Assembly: GCA_963769745.1 (NCBI GenBank) | Contig: CAVYNB010000029.1 | Coordinates: forward strand, 124,001 to 188,000 | Source: JALORV01 sp963769745 | Lineage (GTDB): Bacteria; Pseudomonadota; Gammaproteobacteria; Burkholderiales; Burkholderiaceae_F | Length of the DNA stretch: 64,000 nt | Direction of reading: 5' to 3' | Part shown: piece after piece, positions 11,471 to 19,599 of the stretch | How the letters are laid out: each line of letters begins with the position of its first letter | Numbering within the stretch: position 1 is the first letter of the stretch | Made by a program: the position numbers and the translations under genes | The notes under the pieces: generated by a model | Told to the model about the DNA's origin: nothing | Database searches by the model: none | Seen by the model: the letters and a program-made list of their open reading frames with translations, nothing else

Positions 11471-12106
11471 TTACGGGCGATGCGCCGGTGAGGGCGCGCT
11501 CTTCTGGCCGATTCGCCCTTCCTTGCCTGCCATCAGGTTGCGGATGTTCGCCTGGTGCCGGTAAATGACGAAGCCGGCGATGACGGCAACAGCGACGAAG
11601 CGCTGATCGAAGCCCCAGCCGAAGGCCGAATAAAACGTGGCGAAGACGGCGGCCACCATGGACGCCAGCGACGAGTATCGGAAGAAGAACGCAATGATCA
11701 GCCAGGTCAGGCCCGCCGCCAGTGCCAGCCACGGATTGAGCGCGACGATGACGCCGGCGGCGGTCGCCACACCCTTGCCCCCCTTGAAACCGAAGAACAC
11801 CGGGTACAGGTGTCCGAGGAACACCGCGATCCCGGCGAGCGCGACGCCCCAGTCACCGATCCCGACCGACGGGCCGAATCGCTGCACCAGCCAGACGGCA
11901 AACCAGCCCTTCAGCGCGTCGCCGATCAGCGTCAGCACGGCAGCCGCCTTGCTGCCCGAACGCAGGACATTGGTCGCACCCGGGTTCTTCGAACCATAGG
12001 TGCGCGGATCGGCCAGCCCCAGCATGCGACTCACGACCACGGCAAATGAAACGGAACCCACCAGGTAGGCCGCGAGTATCGCCACCGCCGTGTAGAGAAA
12101 CTGCAT
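11471..12106 (-). CDS. plsY: Acyl-phosphate:glycerol-3-phosphate acyltransferase PlsY
   Basis: Inner-membrane enzyme that makes lysophosphatidic acid from acyl-phosphate and glycerol-3-phosphate, the first step of phospholipid synthesis. The 211-residue protein has five to seven membrane helices and the family motifs SKNPGATNVLR, GDALKGW and GHLYPVFFGFKGGKGVAT. It begins three bases after the stop of ybaK, so xerD-ybaK-plsY are probably one transcript. Its stop is a few bases from that of tsaD. Confidence 0.95.
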   Translation of the reverse strand: MQFLYTAVAILAAYLVGSVSFAVVVSRMLGLADPRTYGSKNPGATNVLRSGSKAAAVLTLIGDALKGWFAVWLVQRFGPSVGIGDWGVALAGIAVFLGHLYPVFFGFKGGKGVATAAGVIVALNPWLALAAGLTWLIIAFFFRYSSLASMVAAVFATFYSAFGWGFDQRFVAVAVIAGFVIYRHQANIRNLMAGKEGRIGQKSAPSPAHRP

Positions 12107-12109
12107 GTA

Positions 12110-12601
12110 TCACTCCTTCAGTGCGCAATCGACCGGTACCGCTTTCAGCAGGCTGGTCAACACTGCAGGCACCAGTCCGACAAGGTAACCGCGCCGCCCG
12201 CCGTTGATCAGGATGCGCGGCAGCTCGAGCACAGTGCGCTCGACGAATACCGGCAAGCCCTTGCGCGTACCGAACGGCGAGGTGCCACCGACCAGATACC
12301 CGGTATGGCGCTGGGCCGCGTCCGGCCGGCACGGCTCAATGCGCTTGCGGTTGATCTGCCGCGCCAGGTTCTTCGTCGATACCGTGCAGTCGCCATGCAT
12401 CAGGACGAGCAGCGGTGCGCCGTCCTCATCCTGCATCACCAGCGTCTTGACGACCGCGTGTTCATCGACTCCGAGCGAGAGCGCCGACACGGCCGTGCCG
12501 CCATGCTCGACGTAGTCATAGGTGTGTTCGGTGAATTCAATTCCACGGTCCCGAAGCAACTGCGTTGCGGGAGTCTCCGAGACATGTTTTGTCTTGCCCA
12601 T
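12110..12601 (-). CDS. ybaK: Cys-tRNA(Pro)/Cys-tRNA(Cys) deacylase YbaK/EbsC
   Basis: Editing enzyme that hydrolyses Cys-tRNA(Pro) produced by prolyl-tRNA synthetase. The 163-residue protein fits YbaK: an N-terminal TPATQLLRDRGI block, VEHGGTAVSALSLGVD, VKTLV, the conserved lysine region STKNLARQI, and GYLVGGTSPFGTRK, which forms the active-site loop. I start at the ATG at 12601 (MGKTKHVSET) because upstream sequence of that frame is not conserved-looking. It lies 40 bases after xerD. Confidence 0.93.
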   Translation of the reverse strand: MGKTKHVSETPATQLLRDRGIEFTEHTYDYVEHGGTAVSALSLGVDEHAVVKTLVMQDEDGAPLLVLMHGDCTVSTKNLARQINRKRIEPCRPDAAQRHTGYLVGGTSPFGTRKGLPVFVERTVLELPRILINGGRRGYLVGLVPAVLTSLLKAVPVDCALKE

Positions 12602-12641
12602 GGCGCGCGAGTTTACGTTCGACCTCGGCTGCACATCTCGA

Positions 12642-13523
12642 CTAGCCGCGCGGATGGTGCTCGGCATGGAGTGTCTTGAGCCGCGCCCGCGCAACGTGCG
12701 TGTAGATCTGCGTCGTCGAGATGTCGGCATGGCCGAGCAGCAGTTGCACGACACGCAGATCGGCCCCGTGATTCAGCAGATGGGTCGCAAACGCGTGCCG
12801 CAGCCCGTGCGGCGACAACGGAACTTGTATGCCGGCGCGCGTTGCATAGCGCTTGACGAGGATCCAGAACATCTGGCGCGTCATCGCGCCGCTGCGCTGG
12901 GTCACAAAGACGGCGTCGGACACGCGACCCGCCAGCAGTTCGGGCCGCGCGCGCTTCAGGTAACGCTCGATCCAGGACCGCGCTTCTTCGCCCAGCGGCA
13001 CGATGCGCTCCTTCGATCCTTTGCCGACGACGCGCACCAGTCCTTCGGACAACGACAGTTCGCCGAGTTTCAGTCCAACCAGCTCGGACACGCGCAATCC
13101 GGTCGCGTAGAGCAGCTCGAACATCGCGCGATCCCGCAGGCCGAGCGCGTTCGAGACATCGGGGGCCGCCAGAAGCGATTCCACCTGCGACTCGCTGACC
13201 GTCCTGGGGAAACGGGACACCCGATGGGCACCCTGCAGTCGCAGCGTTGGATCGACGGACACGAGGCGCTCGCGCAGCGCCCAACGATAGAAGCGGCGCA
13301 GTACGGCCAGCCGTCGATTTGCCGTTGTCGCACGCGTCACCGCATGCTGGCTGGCCATGTACGACGTCAGGTCAGTTTCGCTCGCGGTTGCGAGGGTCGC
13401 GGAGCGAGGCGTCAGCCAGCGCGACAGGCCGTCAAGATCCTGTCGATAGGCGGCGAGCGTGTTGCGCGCCAGTCCGTCTTCAAGCCAGAGAGCGTCGAGG
13501 AAACGATCGACCAGCGGATCCAT
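12642..13523 (-). CDS. xerD: Site-specific tyrosine recombinase XerD
   Basis: With XerC it resolves chromosome dimers at dif under FtsK control. The protein is 293 aa from the ATG at 13523 (MDPLVDRFLDALWLEDGLAR), the normal XerD length. The N-terminal SAM-like domain includes RRLAVLRRFYRWA; the catalytic domain shows the arginine in ATGLRVSELVGL, lysine in GKGSKERIVPLG, HGLRHAFATHLL, GHADISTTQIYTH and the nucleophilic tyrosine in IYTHV. It begins just inside the end of ogt, suggesting coupling. Confidence 0.94.
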   Translation of the reverse strand: MDPLVDRFLDALWLEDGLARNTLAAYRQDLDGLSRWLTPRSATLATASETDLTSYMASQHAVTRATTANRRLAVLRRFYRWALRERLVSVDPTLRLQGAHRVSRFPRTVSESQVESLLAAPDVSNALGLRDRAMFELLYATGLRVSELVGLKLGELSLSEGLVRVVGKGSKERIVPLGEEARSWIERYLKRARPELLAGRVSDAVFVTQRSGAMTRQMFWILVKRYATRAGIQVPLSPHGLRHAFATHLLNHGADLRVVQLLLGHADISTTQIYTHVARARLKTLHAEHHPRG

Positions 13524-13531
13524 GAGCGACG

Positions 13532-14035
13532 CTAGATCAGCGTCCCGCGCAGTGCGCCTTCGTGTTCCAGCAGCCAGCGCTTGACTGACACTGAGAATCC
13601 GCCCGAGGCATGCGCAAATCCTCCGAGGCTGTCCGCGCCGATGACCCGATGGCACGGAATGACGATCGGCAACCGGTTGTCGCCGCAGGCCTGACCGACC
13701 GCCCGCGCCGGCGCGGTCAGGTCCGCGGCAAGTTCACCATAGCGCCGCGTCGTCCCCGACGGGATTGCACTGATCGCGTCCCAGACTCGGCACTGAAATG
13801 CGCTGCCCCGGATATCCAGCGGAAGGTCGAAGCGGAAGCCGGGGTCAGCAAAGTAGCGCCTCAGTTGCTCGACCGCTTGAATTCCGAGGTCATTCACCGG
13901 CGCGACTTCCGGCGCCGGCGGCAGGAAGCGCAGAGAGCAGACGCGCTCGCTGTCGGTCTCGACCGCCACCGCGCCAAACGGCGCAGCGACCACCGCAACC
14001 CGTCGATCGACGCGCGTCGCCACCTGCTGCACCAT
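13532..14035 (-). CDS. ogt: Methylated-DNA--protein-cysteine methyltransferase
   Basis: Suicide repair protein that removes alkyl groups from O6-alkylguanine and O4-alkylthymine. The 167-residue sequence has the DNA-binding helix region (GTTRRYGELAADL, RAVGQACGDNRLPI) and the active-site block IPCHRVIG with the acceptor cysteine, then GGFAHASGG. There is no Ada-type regulatory domain, so Ogt is the better name. It sits between a chalcone-isomerase-like gene and xerD on the same strand. Confidence 0.92.
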   Translation of the reverse strand: MVQQVATRVDRRVAVVAAPFGAVAVETDSERVCSLRFLPPAPEVAPVNDLGIQAVEQLRRYFADPGFRFDLPLDIRGSAFQCRVWDAISAIPSGTTRRYGELAADLTAPARAVGQACGDNRLPIVIPCHRVIGADSLGGFAHASGGFSVSVKRWLLEHEGALRGTLI

Positions 14036-14037
14036 CG

Positions 14038-14628
14038 TCAGCCTCCCAGCAGCCCTTTCTTCAGGCCATCGTCGACGGGCTTGTCGCCCAGCCAGATGCG
14101 CATGACGGCGGAGTAGAAGTCATGTCCAGGGATCGCCGTGCCCTTGGGCTGGCCGTTGACCGTGATGCGGGTGCCACCCTCCGGCGTGTAGTCGAAGTTG
14201 ATGACATCGCCCTTTTTGGCCTCGCCGATCGACTTGAGCGTGGCGTTGAACGTGTCGATCTGTGGCTTCAGCGCCGTCAACTGCGCTTCGCTCAGGTTGG
14301 CCTTCAGGCCATCGGTGAACGCGCTCACAAAGCTGTCGGCATCGACGTCGCGGAGCATGCGCAACGAAGCCCGCCGGGCGCCTTTCTCGTTGATCAGCGT
14401 CGCCGCATCGGTGCTCTTCTGGGGCACATACAGACCATTGACATAGACCTTGAAAATGGCGCGCTTGCGCAGGCCGACACCGTTCAAGGTCAGGGTCTGG
14501 CCGCCGACTTGCACGGTCGGTTCGAACTTCTGCCCCTCGACTTCAACGGGCTGTGCGCTTGCCGTGCTACCCCATGCGAACAGCGCCGTCGTTGCCGCCA
14601 CTGCTGTCAGTGCAAGCCACTTCTTCAT
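14038..14628 (-). CDS. Chalcone isomerase-like secreted protein (first of a tandem pair)
   Basis: A 196-residue protein of the chalcone isomerase-like fold, with an N-terminal signal peptide (MKKWLALTAVAATTALFAW, cleavage near TASAQ). The domain begins VEVEGQKFEPTVQVGGQTLTLNGVGLRKRAI and ends with the shared block GDKPVDDGLKKGLLGG. Bacterial members lack an established chalcone substrate; periplasmic ligand or fatty-acid binding is a guess. The ATG at 14628 has GGGAG seven bases upstream. It follows a second family member on the same strand and both are about 45 percent similar by eye. Confidence 0.85.
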   Translation of the reverse strand: MKKWLALTAVAATTALFAWGSTASAQPVEVEGQKFEPTVQVGGQTLTLNGVGLRKRAIFKVYVNGLYVPQKSTDAATLINEKGARRASLRMLRDVDADSFVSAFTDGLKANLSEAQLTALKPQIDTFNATLKSIGEAKKGDVINFDYTPEGGTRITVNGQPKGTAIPGHDFYSAVMRIWLGDKPVDDGLKKGLLGG

Positions 14629-14714
14629 CTGCTGTCTCCCTGTTGTTCGCGACATGTTGAGCTCCATCGTACCGCTCGTTGACGCATTGGCCGCCTTCGC
14701 GTGCACGGGTCCGG

Positions 14715-15317
14715 TCAGCCGGCGCCGAGCATTCCCTTCTTCAGTCCGGCATCCGCGGGCGTCTCTCCCAGCCACACACGCAATACCGCCGCATAGAAGT
14801 CTGCTCCCGGAATCAACGGACCACGCGTCACGCCGTTGACGGTGACGCGCGTTCCGTCCTGCGGTGTGTACTCGAAGTTGACTGCATCGCCGCGGCGCGC
14901 GAGCGCAATTGTCTGGATCGTGCGGGTCAGCATGTCGACCTGCGCCTTCCACTTCGCCAGTTCGACTTCGGAGTGATTGGCCTTCAGGCCGTTGTGCAGC
15001 GAGGTCACGAAAAGCTCGCCGTCCACATCGCGCAGGAACCGCAGTGCCACACGCTTGGGCCCGGGCTGGCCGACCAGATCCTCCGTGCGCGCGGCACGCT
15101 GCGGGACGTACAGCCCACCGGCGTAGATGTCGAACACGAAACGCTTGCGCACGCCCACGCCGTTCAGTACGAGGCGCTCGCCGGCCAGCTGCACCGAGCT
15201 CTCGTAGCGCGCGCCCTCGACCATGACGACTTGCGCCGACGCGCCGGTTTCCACAAATGCGAGCACTGCAAGCAGTACGGCAGCCAGCACTCGCCGGGGG
15301 AACGTGCTGCGTGACAT
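14715..15317 (-). CDS. Chalcone isomerase-like secreted protein (second of a tandem pair)
   Basis: A 200-residue paralog of the neighbouring gene. It has a signal peptide (RRVLAAVLLAVLAFVETGASA, cleaved near ASAQ) and the same blocks: VMVEGARYESSVQLAGERL, LNGVGVRKRFVFDIYAGGLY, RFLRDVDGELF and a C-terminal GETPADAGLKKGMLGAG. The tandem pair suggests local duplication, followed by divergence in the central helices. Function unknown; both are probably periplasmic. It lies 21 bases from the end of ispH, so it may be in the slpA-ispH transcript. Confidence 0.85.
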   Translation of the reverse strand: MSRSTFPRRVLAAVLLAVLAFVETGASAQVVMVEGARYESSVQLAGERLVLNGVGVRKRFVFDIYAGGLYVPQRAARTEDLVGQPGPKRVALRFLRDVDGELFVTSLHNGLKANHSEVELAKWKAQVDMLTRTIQTIALARRGDAVNFEYTPQDGTRVTVNGVTRGPLIPGADFYAAVLRVWLGETPADAGLKKGMLGAG

Positions 15318-15338
15318 GTTCTGACTCAGGTCGCTGGC

Positions 15339-16289
15339 TCAGGTCGCGGGCTCAGGTTTCGGAGCACTGCGGCTCAGTCCCTTCGGCATCGGGAAGACCA
15401 CGTCTTCCGTCACGCCATCGAGCGGGCGAACACTGCCGGCGCCCATTTTCTTCAGCGCCGCAAGCAGTTCGTCGACCAGGACTTCGGGTGCCGAGGCCCC
15501 TGCCGTCACGCCGATGCGGCGACGACCCTGGAACCACGCCGGATCCAGTTGCTCGGCCGTGTCGACAAGGTAGGACGGGACTCCGAAGCGCTCGGCGACT
15601 TCACGCAGCCGGTTCGAATTCGAACTGTTCGGGCTGCCGACCACGACCACGATGTCGACCTGCGGTGCCATGAACTTGACGGCATCCTGACGGTTCTGCG
15701 TCGCATAGCAGATATCCGCCTTCTTCGGCTCGGCGATCGTCGGGAAGCGCCGCTTCAGCGCATCGATGACGGCTGCGGCATCGTCGAGCGACAGCGTCGT
15801 CTGCGTGACATAGGCCAGTCTGTCCGCATTTCCCACCTGCAGCCGGGCTACGTCCGCGACGGTCTCGACCAGGTGCATGCCGGCTGCCAGCTGCCCCATG
15901 GTGCCTTCGACTTCGGGGTGGCCCTCATGGCCGATCATCACGATCTCGTATCCGGCCGCATGCATCTTGGCCACTTCGACATGCACCTTGGTAACCAACG
16001 GACAGGTGGCATCGAAAACGCGCAGGCCGCGGCGCGCAGCCTCGCTTTGCACGATCTTGGACACGCCATGCGCTGAAAACACGACGGTTCCACCGGCCGG
16101 AACTTCGTCGATCTCATTGACGAATACCGCGCCCTTGCGGCGCAGATCGTCGACGACATACGTGTTGTGCACGATCTCGTGCCGCACGTAGATCGGCGAA
16201 CCGTGGATCGCCAGTGCGCGCTCGACGATCTCGATGGCGCGGTCGACGCCGGCGCAGAACCCTCGCGGCTGGGCGAGCAGCACTTCCAT
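15339..16289 (-). CDS. ispH: 4-hydroxy-3-methylbut-2-enyl diphosphate reductase IspH
   Basis: Last step of the MEP isoprenoid pathway: reduces HMBPP to IPP and DMAPP with a [4Fe-4S] cluster. The 316-residue sequence has the cluster cysteine in LAQPRGFCAGVDRAI (C12), the second in FDATCPLVTKVHVE and the third in KADICYATQNRQDAV, plus HEIVHNTYVVDDLR and SAHGVSK. It starts two bases after the stop of the SlpA-type FKBP gene, the classical slpA-ispH pair. Confidence 0.97.
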   Translation of the reverse strand: MEVLLAQPRGFCAGVDRAIEIVERALAIHGSPIYVRHEIVHNTYVVDDLRRKGAVFVNEIDEVPAGGTVVFSAHGVSKIVQSEAARRGLRVFDATCPLVTKVHVEVAKMHAAGYEIVMIGHEGHPEVEGTMGQLAAGMHLVETVADVARLQVGNADRLAYVTQTTLSLDDAAAVIDALKRRFPTIAEPKKADICYATQNRQDAVKFMAPQVDIVVVVGSPNSSNSNRLREVAERFGVPSYLVDTAEQLDPAWFQGRRRIGVTAGASAPEVLVDELLAALKKMGAGSVRPLDGVTEDVVFPMPKGLSRSAPKPEPAT

Positions 16290-16291
16290 CC

Positions 16292-16750
16292 TCAGAGCAC
16301 TCCAACAACGTGAACGGCAAAACGGATCGGCATTCCCGCCAGAGGATGGTTGAAGTCGACGACCACACGGTCGTCGTCGCGGCGCTTCAGCACCCCGGAA
16401 AACTGCAGGCCCTCCGGGCTCGCGAACTGAACCACGTCGCCGGCCACGTAGTCCTGGGTCGGATCGGCGTTTGCATTGAAAGCCGAGCTCGACAGCGACT
16501 GCACGAGATCCGGGCTGCGGGCTCCGAAGCCTTCGCCCGCAGGCAGTTCGAACTGCTCGCGAGCCCCTTCCTCGAGTCCGAGCAGCCGGACCTCGAGCGG
16601 TTCGGCCAGATCGCCCGCACCGATCGTCAAGGTCGCCGGCTGCGCGCCAAACGTACTCATGACTTCGCGCTCCGTTCCGTCGACCAGCACGGCGATACGA
16701 TAATGCAGCGTGACATGCGAGCCGGACGCAATCCGCGGGGAATCAGGCAT
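16292..16750 (-). CDS. slpA: FKBP-type peptidyl-prolyl cis-trans isomerase (SlpA/FkpB type)
   Basis: A 152-residue FKBP-like isomerase with the inserted-flap arrangement typical of SlpA: SHVTLHYRIAVLVDGTE, FGAQPATLTIGAGDLAEPLE, GLEEGAREQFELPAGEGFG and the C-terminal strand VVVDFNHPLAGMPIRFAVHV. No signal peptide is present, so it is cytoplasmic. I start at the ATG at 16750 (MPDSPRIASG). It is directly upstream of ispH, as in many proteobacteria, and divergent from radC across 29 bases. Confidence 0.92.
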   Translation of the reverse strand: MPDSPRIASGSHVTLHYRIAVLVDGTEREVMSTFGAQPATLTIGAGDLAEPLEVRLLGLEEGAREQFELPAGEGFGARSPDLVQSLSSSAFNANADPTQDYVAGDVVQFASPEGLQFSGVLKRRDDDRVVVDFNHPLAGMPIRFAVHVVGVL

Positions 16751-16779
16751 GGTCGTCGATTCTAGTCGAGGCAACACGC

Positions 16780-17454
16780 ATGGCGATTAAGGACTGGCCC
16801 GAGGGCGAACGGCCGCGCGAGCGCCTGCTCGCCCAGGGCGCTCAGGCGCTGTCGGACGCCGAGCTGGTCGCCGTGTTCCTGCGTACCGGGACGGCCGGGC
16901 GCTCGGCGCTGGACCTGGGACGTGACGCATTGGCGCGTTTCGGCGGATTGAGCGGCCTGCTTGCCGCCCGGCCCGATCAGCTGGCCGAGCTGGCCGGCCT
17001 CGGACCGGCCAAGTCAGCGCAATTGCAGGCCGTGCTGGAACTCGCCCGCCGCTCGTTGCGCGAGGAGGTCCAGCGCGACACGGTGTTGTCGTCCCCCGGA
17101 AAGGTGCGTGACTACCTGCGCATGACGCTTGGTGGCCGTGAACATGAGGTGTTCGTCGCCCTCTTTCTCGATGCGCAGAACCGATTGCTGGTCGCCGACG
17201 AGCTGTTTCGCGGGACCTTGACGCAAACCAGCGTCTACCCGCGCGAGGTGGTCAAGCGGGCTCTCGCAGTCAACGCCGGTGCCGTCATCTTTGCGCACAA
17301 CCATCCGTCGGGCATTGCCGAACCCAGCCGGAGCGACGAGTTGCTGACAGCGGCCCTCAAGCAGGCGCTCGGACTTGTCGACGTCCGTGTACTCGACCAC
17401 CTGATCGTGGCCGGCAACGGCACGACTTCGCTCGCGGAGCGTGGATTGATTTGA
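16780..17454 (+). CDS. radC: RadC family JAB-domain protein
   Basis: A 224-residue RadC protein. It starts with the UPF0758 helix-hairpin-helix region (PRERLLAQGAQALSDAELVA, LAELAGLGPAKSAQLQAVLE) and ends with a JAB1/MPN metalloprotease-like domain carrying the metal ligands HNHPSG and the following PSRSDE. The name comes from an old DNA-repair phenotype; the real role is uncertain. It is divergent from slpA. Confidence 0.93.
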   Translation: MAIKDWPEGERPRERLLAQGAQALSDAELVAVFLRTGTAGRSALDLGRDALARFGGLSGLLAARPDQLAELAGLGPAKSAQLQAVLELARRSLREEVQRDTVLSSPGKVRDYLRMTLGGREHEVFVALFLDAQNRLLVADELFRGTLTQTSVYPREVVKRALAVNAGAVIFAHNHPSGIAEPSRSDELLTAALKQALGLVDVRVLDHLIVAGNGTTSLAERGLI

Positions 17455-17525
17455 TCGGGGCGCAACGGGCGCCGAAAACGGGGAGTCGAATGATGGCCCG
17501 CGCCTCGTGCGAACCGGGACCGCGC

Positions 17526-17555
17526 TTGGCGGCCCGGCGAAAAACCGCATATAAT
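17526..17555 (+). promoter_or_regulatory. Sigma-70 promoter of rpmB-rpmG
   Basis: -35 TTGGCG (17526-17531), 18-base spacer and a perfect -10 TATAAT (17550-17555). The leader before the rpmB start codon would be about 160 bases; I see no recognised regulatory structure in it. Confidence 0.65.
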
Positions 17556-17720
17556 GCGCGGCTTTGCGTCATCTTGGGCCTGTTGGTCCGAGATCGCGGC
17601 CGACTCTTTCGGCAAGGGGCCAGGGGTCAGGATTGGATCCGCGACCTCAGCCCAAGCAGGATCTCCGCAAGAGTTCGGCGAGAGCTCAGCGGCCCGCCAG
17701 AACAGAATCAGGAGCAAGTC

Positions 17721-17960
17721 ATGGCACGTGTGTGTCAAGTTACCGGTAAGCGCCCGATGACAGGGAACAATGTCTCCCACGCAAACAATCGGACCAAGCG
17801 CCGCTTTCTGCCGAACCTGCAGTACCGCCGCTTCTGGGTGGAAAGCGAGAATCGCTGGGTGCGCCTGCGCCTGACCAACGCGGCGTTGCGCACGATCGAC
17901 AAGAAGGGCCTGGATGTCGTGCTCGCTGACCTGCGTGCCCGCGGCGAAGCCGTCGGCTGA
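17721..17960 (+). CDS. rpmB: 50S ribosomal protein L28
   Basis: A 79-residue large-subunit protein starting MARVCQVTGKRPMTGNNVSH, followed by NNRTKRRFLPNLQYRRFW, the standard L28 pattern. The ATG at 17721 is preceded by AGGAG. It forms a two-gene operon with rpmG 53 bases downstream, ended by a strong hairpin terminator. Confidence 0.97.
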   Translation: MARVCQVTGKRPMTGNNVSHANNRTKRRFLPNLQYRRFWVESENRWVRLRLTNAALRTIDKKGLDVVLADLRARGEAVG

Positions 17961-18013
17961 GTCCTGCCTGAACGACACTCCCCCGCCGCTCAGCACCCCT
18001 TCAGGAGAGCATC

Positions 18014-18181
18014 ATGGCCAAAGGCGCCCGCGAAAAGATCAAGCTCGAGTCATCGGCCGGTACCGGCCATTTTTATACGACGTCGAAGAACAAGAAGACC
18101 ACTCCCGACAAGCTGCAACTGATGAAGTTCGACCCGGTAGCGCGCAAGCACGTCGCCTACAAGGAAACGAAGCTCAAGTAG
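18014..18181 (+). CDS. rpmG: 50S ribosomal protein L33
   Basis: A 55-residue protein, MAKGAREKIKLESSAGTGHF at the N-terminus and FDPVARKHVAYKETKLK at the end, which is the full L33 pattern. The zinc-binding cysteines found in some L33 forms are absent (C-minus type). AGGAG precedes the ATG. It is the second gene of the rpmB-rpmG operon. Confidence 0.97.
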   Translation: MAKGAREKIKLESSAGTGHFYTTSKNKKTTPDKLQLMKFDPVARKHVAYKETKLK

Positions 18182-18208
18182 TCTGAGCAGCCCGGGAAAC
18201 TGGGGAAC

Positions 18209-18240
18209 AAAAAAGCCCGGCCATGAGCCGGGCTTTTTTT
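18209..18240. terminator. Bidirectional intrinsic terminator between rpmG and the desaturase gene
   Basis: A perfect seven-base-pair stem, GCCCGGC (18215-18221) with GCCGGGC (18227-18233), five-base loop. Seven Ts follow on the plus strand and six As precede, giving a U-tract on the other strand too. It ends rpmB-rpmG and, in the opposite direction, the desaturase transcript. Confidence 0.92.
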
Positions 18241-18276
18241 CGCGTGCAGCCGTTCCGGCTGCCGCTGTCGCCAGGA

Positions 18277-19476
18277 TCAGGCCGCGACGGCCCGATAACT
18301 GCGGATCCGCAACGCCGCGTCTTCGAGTGCACGGATGCGGCTCGCCTCTGCGCGTGCGATCCAGTCCTGCAGGTGTACCAGCATCTGCTCGCGCGATGCC
18401 GAACTCTTTTCCCAGATCGACGCCAGTTCGGTGCGCATCTCAACCAGCGTCTTCATGACGCCACTGCGGGCCATCAGTTCCTTGAGCGAGCGCTGCTCCT
18501 CGGCCGGCAGCGTCGACACGTCGCCCTTGCGCAGCCAGCCCTTGAGGCTCGCGAAGCGGGCGCGCTCGGCGTCGGGCAGTTCCAGCGTGCCCAGTTCGGC
18601 ACGGTAGGCCTGCGTGAGGTTGCGCGCGTACTTGGCCAGCAGGTCATATCGATTGGTAATCACAGCCTGCAACGTGTCGAGGTCGATCGCCCGCTTGGGT
18701 TCGGCGACCTTGGGCACCGGTGCGACACGCAGGACGCGGGCGAGGCCCACCGCCTGCATCGCGCGGATGTACGTCCAGCCCAGGTCGAACTCGAACCACT
18801 TGAGCGAGAACTTCGCCGAGGTGGGATGCGTGTGATGGTTGTTGTGCAGTTCCTCGCCACCGATCAGGATGCCCCACGGTGAAATGTTGGTGCTGGCGTC
18901 CGGCGCGTCGTAGTTGCGATAGCCCCAGAAGTGGCCGATGCCGTTGATGACACCCGCTGCGAAAAACGGGATCCACATCATCTGCACGCCCCAGATGGCC
19001 AGACCGGCCGCACCGAACAGGATCACATTGACGCCCAGCATCAGGCCGACGCCCTGCCACGTGTAGCGGGAGTAGACGTTGCGCTCGACCCAGTCGTTCG
19101 GAGTGCCGTGGCCATAGCGCGACAGGGTCTCCTTGTTGTCCGCCTCGGCCATGTACAGCTCGGCGCCGGTCCACAGCACCGTCTTGAGGCCGCGCGTCTG
19201 CGGGCTGTGCGGGTCTTCGGTGGTTTCGCACTTGGCGTGATGCTTGCGGTGGATCGATACCCACTCGCGCGTCTGCATGCCGGTGGTCAGCCAGAGCCAC
19301 AGGCGAAAGAAATTCGCCACTGCCGGATGCAGGTCGAGCGCCCGATGCGCCTGGCTACGGTGCAGATAGATCGTCACCGCCGCGATGGTGATGTGGGTCA
19401 GCAGCAGCGCCGCCAGTATCAGTTGCCACCACGACAACTGAAGCAGCCCGCCGTCCAGAAATTCAAGCAAATACAT
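18277..19476 (-). CDS. Membrane acyl-lipid/acyl-CoA delta-9-type fatty acid desaturase
   Basis: Membrane di-iron desaturase (399 aa) that introduces a cis double bond into acyl chains. The three histidine boxes are visible: HRSQAH (about residue 39), HRKHH (about 75) and HNNHH (about 213), and hydrophobic segments flank them. After about residue 245 comes a soluble tail of 150 residues, predicted helical, with the block QDWIARAEASRIRALED. Such tails occur in DesA-type enzymes of Pseudomonas and relatives; their role is unknown. It is probably monocistronic, ending at the bidirectional terminator. Confidence 0.9.
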   Translation of the reverse strand: MYLLEFLDGGLLQLSWWQLILAALLLTHITIAAVTIYLHRSQAHRALDLHPAVANFFRLWLWLTTGMQTREWVSIHRKHHAKCETTEDPHSPQTRGLKTVLWTGAELYMAEADNKETLSRYGHGTPNDWVERNVYSRYTWQGVGLMLGVNVILFGAAGLAIWGVQMMWIPFFAAGVINGIGHFWGYRNYDAPDASTNISPWGILIGGEELHNNHHTHPTSAKFSLKWFEFDLGWTYIRAMQAVGLARVLRVAPVPKVAEPKRAIDLDTLQAVITNRYDLLAKYARNLTQAYRAELGTLELPDAERARFASLKGWLRKGDVSTLPAEEQRSLKELMARSGVMKTLVEMRTELASIWEKSSASREQMLVHLQDWIARAEASRIRALEDAALRIRSYRAVAA

Positions 19477-19540
19477 GAAGTTGGTTTCCTATTTGCGGCG
19501 CCATGGGGATCACGCGACGCCTGCATTTTTGCGAAGCCGC

Positions 19541-19546
19541 ATTGTA
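19541..19546 (-). promoter_or_regulatory. Possible -10 box of the desaturase promoter
   Basis: Minus-strand TACAAT, about 65 bases upstream of the desaturase start codon. No good -35 box is present at 16-18 bases, so an activator or a weak promoter is possible. Confidence 0.3.
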
Positions 19547-19599
19547 CCTGCCGGCCCCCGCTGCCCTTAAAGCGAAAGATCCGGCCGGATTGCGTGTAA

